Shown: one piece after another, positions 60,866-64,000 of the stretch
Layout: each line of letters opens with the position of its first letter
How positions within the stretch are numbered: position 1 is the first letter of the stretch
Assembly: GCF_029914245.1 (NCBI RefSeq)
Contig: NZ_JARYZI010000004.1
Coordinates: 62,001 to 126,000 of the forward strand
Origin: Fusibacter bizertensis
Lineage (GTDB): Bacteria > Bacillota > Clostridia > Peptostreptococcales > Acidaminobacteraceae
Reading direction: 5' to 3'
Length of the DNA: 64,000 nt
The notes under the pieces: generated by a model
Database searches by the model: none
What the model saw: the letters and a program-made list of their open reading frames with translations, nothing else
What the model was told of the DNA's origin: nothing
Program-made: the position numbers and the translations under genes

Positions 60866-62422
60866 ATGAGTATCTTAACAGTAAAAAACCTGAGTCACGG
60901 ATTTGGTGACAGAGCTATTTTTAACAATGTATCTTTTAGACTTTTAAAAGGCGAACATATCGGTTTGATTGGCGCGAACGGCGAAGGTAAGTCAACCTTC
61001 ATGAATATCATTACACACAAGTTAGAGCCAGACGAAGGCAACATTGAATGGTCTAAGCGTGTGCGTGTTGGTTATCTAGATCAACATACTGCACTTGAAA
61101 AAGGAACTTCTATAAAATCAGTTCTCGATAGTGCTTTTAAGTACCTATTTGATATGGAAACTGAAATGAACGATATGTATATGCGCATGGGGGAAGTCTC
61201 TCCAGAAGAACTTGATGTGATGATGGAAGACGTCGGAACAATTCAAGATATACTCAATCACAACGATTTTTATATCACTGATTCTAAAGTTAATGAAGTG
61301 GCAAGAGGACTTGGTCTACTAGACGTTGGTCTCGATAAACCTGTTGATAGTTTAAGTGGTGGGCAGCGTACAAAAGTTTTACTGGCTAAGTTATTACTTG
61401 AAAAACCAGATATTCTTCTTTTAGATGAGCCTACTAACTATTTGGATGAAGAACATATTGAATGGTTAAAAAAATACCTCAACGACTATGAAAATGCTTT
61501 TATCCTCATATCGCATGATATCCCATTTTTAAATAGTGTAGTCAACCTCATCTACCACATGGATAACAAAGAACTCAACCGCTATGTTGGTGATTATGAT
61601 AACTTTATGCGAGTTTACGAAGCAAAGAAAAAACAAGTTGAATCTGCTTATAAGCAACAACAACAAGAAATTTCTGATCTAGAAGATTTTGTTAATAGAA
61701 ATAAGGCAAGAGTAGCTACAAGAAATATGGCGATGTCTAGACAAAAGAAACTTGATAAAATGGACCGTATTGAGCTTGCTAGAGAAAAACCCAAACCAGA
61801 ATTTAACTTTAAACTCGCTAGAACTTCTGGGAAGCTAATCTTTCAAACAAATGACCTTGTAATAGGCTATAACGAACCGCTTTGTAGGCCACTCAATTTA
61901 AAACTTGAACGTGGTCAAAAAATCGCAATTACTGGTGCCAATGGACTTGGTAAAACAACTCTATTAAGAAGTGTTCTAGGTGAGATTCAAAGTATTGAGG
62001 GTTCTGTAGATACAGGTGAATTTTTACACATTGGTTATTTTGAGCAGGAAATAAAAGAAGCTAACTATAACACTTGTATTGAAGAAGTTTGGAAAGAATT
62101 TCCTTCCTATACACAGTATGAAATTCGCGCTGCACTTGCAAAATGTGGTCTTACCACACAACACATCGAAAGTAAAATCGTCGTACTAAGCGGCGGAGAG
62201 CAAGCCAAGGTTAGACTTTGTAAACTCCTCAACAACGAAACAAATTTCTTAGTTCTAGATGAGCCAACAAATCATCTCGATGTGGATGCCAAAGAAGAAC
62301 TCAAACGTGCACTTATTGCGTATAAAGGTACAATTTTACTCATTAGCCATGAACCAGAATTCTATAGAGATATTGTGACAGATGTCTGGAATCTTGAACA
62401 GTGGACAACTAAAATCGTATAA
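60866..62422 (+). CDS. ABC-F family ATPase
   Basis: Soluble protein of 518 residues with two ATPase domains and no membrane part. Walker A 1 is GANGEGKST, signature LSGGQRTKV, Walker B LLLDEPTNYLDEEH; Walker A 2 is GANGLGKTT, LSGGEQAKV, LVLDEPTNHLDVDA. A charged linker QQQQEISDLEDFVNRNKARVATRN lies between the domains (about 250-300). ABC-F proteins act on the ribosome as translation factors or antibiotic-protection factors. The layout resembles YkpA/YbiT-type housekeeping members; a resistance role cannot be excluded. GAAAGGA precedes the ATG. Confidence 0.93.
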   Translation: MSILTVKNLSHGFGDRAIFNNVSFRLLKGEHIGLIGANGEGKSTFMNIITHKLEPDEGNIEWSKRVRVGYLDQHTALEKGTSIKSVLDSAFKYLFDMETEMNDMYMRMGEVSPEELDVMMEDVGTIQDILNHNDFYITDSKVNEVARGLGLLDVGLDKPVDSLSGGQRTKVLLAKLLLEKPDILLLDEPTNYLDEEHIEWLKKYLNDYENAFILISHDIPFLNSVVNLIYHMDNKELNRYVGDYDNFMRVYEAKKKQVESAYKQQQQEISDLEDFVNRNKARVATRNMAMSRQKKLDKMDRIELAREKPKPEFNFKLARTSGKLIFQTNDLVIGYNEPLCRPLNLKLERGQKIAITGANGLGKTTLLRSVLGEIQSIEGSVDTGEFLHIGYFEQEIKEANYNTCIEEVWKEFPSYTQYEIRAALAKCGLTTQHIESKIVVLSGGEQAKVRLCKLLNNETNFLVLDEPTNHLDVDAKEELKRALIAYKGTILLISHEPEFYRDIVTDVWNLEQWTTKIV

Positions 62423-62449
62423 TCTTAAATTATATGTTAAGCTCAATAA

Positions 62450-62500
62450 AAACGAGTGAATCAATCCTAAAAGTGTTTGATTCACTCGTTTATTCATTTT
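62450..62500. terminator. Bidirectional terminator between ABC-F and chemoreceptor genes
   Basis: Perfect 15-bp stem AAACGAGTGAATCAA (62450-62464) / TTGATTCACTCGTTT (62477-62491), 12-base loop, with A/T-rich flanks on both sides. Confidence 0.88.
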
Positions 62501-62514
62501 AAATAAAATAGATT

Positions 62515-64000
62515 TTAGACCTTAAATCTACCAATGATTTTTGTCATGTCATCAGCAATTTTTTTGACTTCAGTAGAGTTGTCTTGAATCCCTCTCATTA
62601 GTTCTGCTTGCGTATCCATTGTAGCGGCGATTTCTTCAGCAGCCGCTGCGTTCTCTTCAGTAACAGCAGATATGCCATGGATAGATTCAGTAGCATTGTC
62701 TTTGTTCAGGTTAACATTTTGGATATTATTACTAATTGAATCAAGCTGCATCAAAGTATCACTTATTGATTTTTCAATTGCTTCAAATGCCATCTCCACA
62801 TTTCCAAGCACGCTTGCCGATACTTTAACAGCTTCATTTGACGAACTCATGTTTTGTTCTGTTTCCTCTATTTCAGATAAAATCTCACGTATGATCGTAT
62901 CAATCTGTGTCGTTGATTTAGATGTTTCTTCTGCAAGCTTCCTAATTTCATCTGCAACTACAGCAAATCCTCTTCCTGCTTCACCTGCTCTAGCCGCTTC
63001 GATCGCTGCGTTAAGTGCTAATAGATTGGTTTGCTCAGCAATCTGTTGAATCGTATTGGTAATCTGTACAATTGAGGAAGATTTAATAGTAAGTGTTCCA
63101 ACATTTTCACTTAATAGATCATTTGCTTTTGATGTCATTTGGAATTTTACATTAAGATCGCTTAGTTGCTTAACGCCTTCAATATTGCTATCCGAGACTG
63201 CATTGGTAAAGAGCTTGAGTTTTGCTGCACTTGATACAGTTTCTTCAATATCTTTTGCAAGTGCTTCCATTTTCTCTGAGGCAACCATGGCATCTTGTGC
63301 TTGCGAAGTCGCTCCTGAAGCAAAATCCCCAACCGTTTGAGTAACTGCATCTATGCCCTCTCTCCCATACTCAACTACTCTTCGAAGTTCATCTGAAGAA
63401 TTTTCAAGTTGAACTGAGTCTTGCTGCATCTCTTCAATTAAATCCCTAAGGACATTTCTTAGATTCGCAACAGCTTTTGCAATTACACCAGTTTCGTCTT
63501 TGTTTTTAAGCAAATAATCATAGATGTCATCATTTTTAATGTCCAAATTAGAAGTCTTATTGAGAATCTCTGAAAGCTTCAAAATTGGTTTTGACAAGGC
63601 ACTACCAAATATAAATGCAAAAAATATACCTAAGATAAGTGTTATCACTATTGCGCCCACCAAGACAATAGATGCAGTAAAGATTTCTGATTGCATCTGT
63701 TCTTTTTCCGCTGCTATAGTTGCATCAATATCATCAATATAATTTCCAGTACCAATCATCCAACCAAAAGGCTCATAAAGTTTTACAAAAGCACGCTTTG
63801 GCAATGCTTCAGTTTCATTTGGTTTTGGAAAATAATAATTATAATAGCCTTCTCCATCTTTGTTAATCAGTTCAATAAACCCTTGTAAGATCTTGTTGCC
63901 TTTTGTATCTGTTAATCCGATGCGACTTGTCCCCTCAACCTCTGAATTTCCAAGCAAAACGACATTCACACCATCAGTGGTATCGGCCCAAAAATAACCT
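62515..64000 (-). CDS. Methyl-accepting chemotaxis protein, N-terminus off the window
   Basis: Membrane chemoreceptor; about 494 residues are visible and the frame is open through base 64000. The N-terminal part is an extracellular sCache_2-type ligand domain ([14 protein letters not shown], then [19 protein letters not shown]). A transmembrane helix follows, [20 protein letters not shown], then a HAMP-like region, and a long MA signalling domain with the tip [21 protein letters not shown] and [17 protein letters not shown]. Methylation-type Gln/Glu pairs flank it. It ends IIGRFKV. The ligand is unknown. It is unrelated in sensor type to the soluble receptor at 15438-16274. Confidence 0.93.
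   Translation of the reverse strand, partial: GYFWADTTDGVNVVLLGNSEVEGTSRIGLTDTKGNKILQGFIELINKDGEGYYNYYFPKPNETEALPKRAFVKLYEPFGWMIGTGNYIDDIDATIAAEKEQMQSEIFTASIVLVGAIVITLILGIFFAFIFGSALSKPILKLSEILNKTSNLDIKNDDIYDYLLKNKDETGVIAKAVANLRNVLRDLIEEMQQDSVQLENSSDELRRVVEYGREGIDAVTQTVGDFASGATSQAQDAMVASEKMEALAKDIEETVSSAAKLKLFTNAVSDSNIEGVKQLSDLNVKFQMTSKANDLLSENVGTLTIKSSSIVQITNTIQQIAEQTNLLALNAAIEAARAGEAGRGFAVVADEIRKLAEETSKSTTQIDTIIREILSEIEETEQNMSSSNEAVKVSASVLGNVEMAFEAIEKSISDTLMQLDSISNNIQNVNLNKDNATESIHGISAVTEENAAAAEEIAATMDTQAELMRGIQDNSTEVKKIADDMTKIIGRFKV

Overview
This window is an AT-rich chromosomal segment of an anaerobic low-G+C Gram-positive bacterium, most likely a member of the Clostridia. The evidence is the gene set: a four-subunit NAD(P)-linked [FeFe] hydrogenase, hybrid-cluster protein, a SigI-type sigma factor, a SpoVB/MurJ-like flippase, a split LysO exporter, an LTA-synthase-like enzyme, strong AGGAGG ribosome binding sites and frequent TTG/GTG starts. 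I cannot fix the genus from sequence alone. No rRNA, tRNA, prophage or CRISPR array is visible. The only mobile-type element is one REP-associated (Y1/HUH) transposase with its repeats.

Layout. 1-6.1 kb (+): the end of a Zn/Cd/Pb P-type ATPase, then a spermidine cluster speD, speA-type decarboxylase, speE, speB. These encode arginine to agmatine to putrescine, plus decarboxylated AdoMet, to spermidine. 6.2-10.5 kb (-): lipid flippase, orphan sigI, two tandem alpha/beta hydrolases. 10.5-16.3 kb (-): a soluble chemoreceptor-like protein followed by a complete branched-chain/amide-type ABC transporter (livH-livM-livG-livF-binding protein), headed by what looks like a sigma-54 promoter. 16.5-21.8 kb (-): aroB-aroA-aroC-aroE and a Cof-type HAD phosphatase. 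21.9-24.6 kb (-): the transposase with its 64-nt palindrome, then hcp with a CRP/FNR-type operator. 24.8-28.7 kb (-): larB, larE, larC (nickel-pincer cofactor synthesis, without larA) and truA. 28.8-29.8 kb (-): an unrecognised 336-residue protein.

30.1-34.6 kb (+): the hndABCD hydrogenase operon. 34.7-38.2 kb: a GyrI-like protein, a WYL regulator with a small membrane protein, and divergent D-serine ammonia-lyase. 38.4-46.6 kb: a ClpE-like chaperone, LUD protein, small orphan, acetate transporter, HAD phosphatase, omega-amidase-like hydrolase, flavodoxin-type reductase, inositol monophosphatase and a Nim/PNPOx protein. 46.8-52.4 kb: tpx, split lysO, sfsA, an LTA-synthase-like enzyme and a class II photolyase. 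52.6-64 kb: a SulP transporter, rRNA methyltransferase, DUF1904 protein, a polysaccharide deacetylase lipoprotein, a DEAD-box helicase, GNAT, Nudix, an ABC-F protein, and a chemoreceptor running off the right edge.

Most convergent gene pairs are separated by one symmetric hairpin with A/T runs on both sides, so one terminator serves both genes. Several promoters carry an extended -10 of the form TGnTATAAT. The observations most worth a second look are the sigma-54 promoter with an upstream inverted repeat ahead of the chemoreceptor-liv operon; the transposase whose last codons and stop lie inside its own repeat, with a second copy over the hcp stop; the hcp operator centred near -41.5; a three-cysteine LarE beside a very His-rich LarC; and a NodB deacetylase with a Glu in place of the catalytic Asp.
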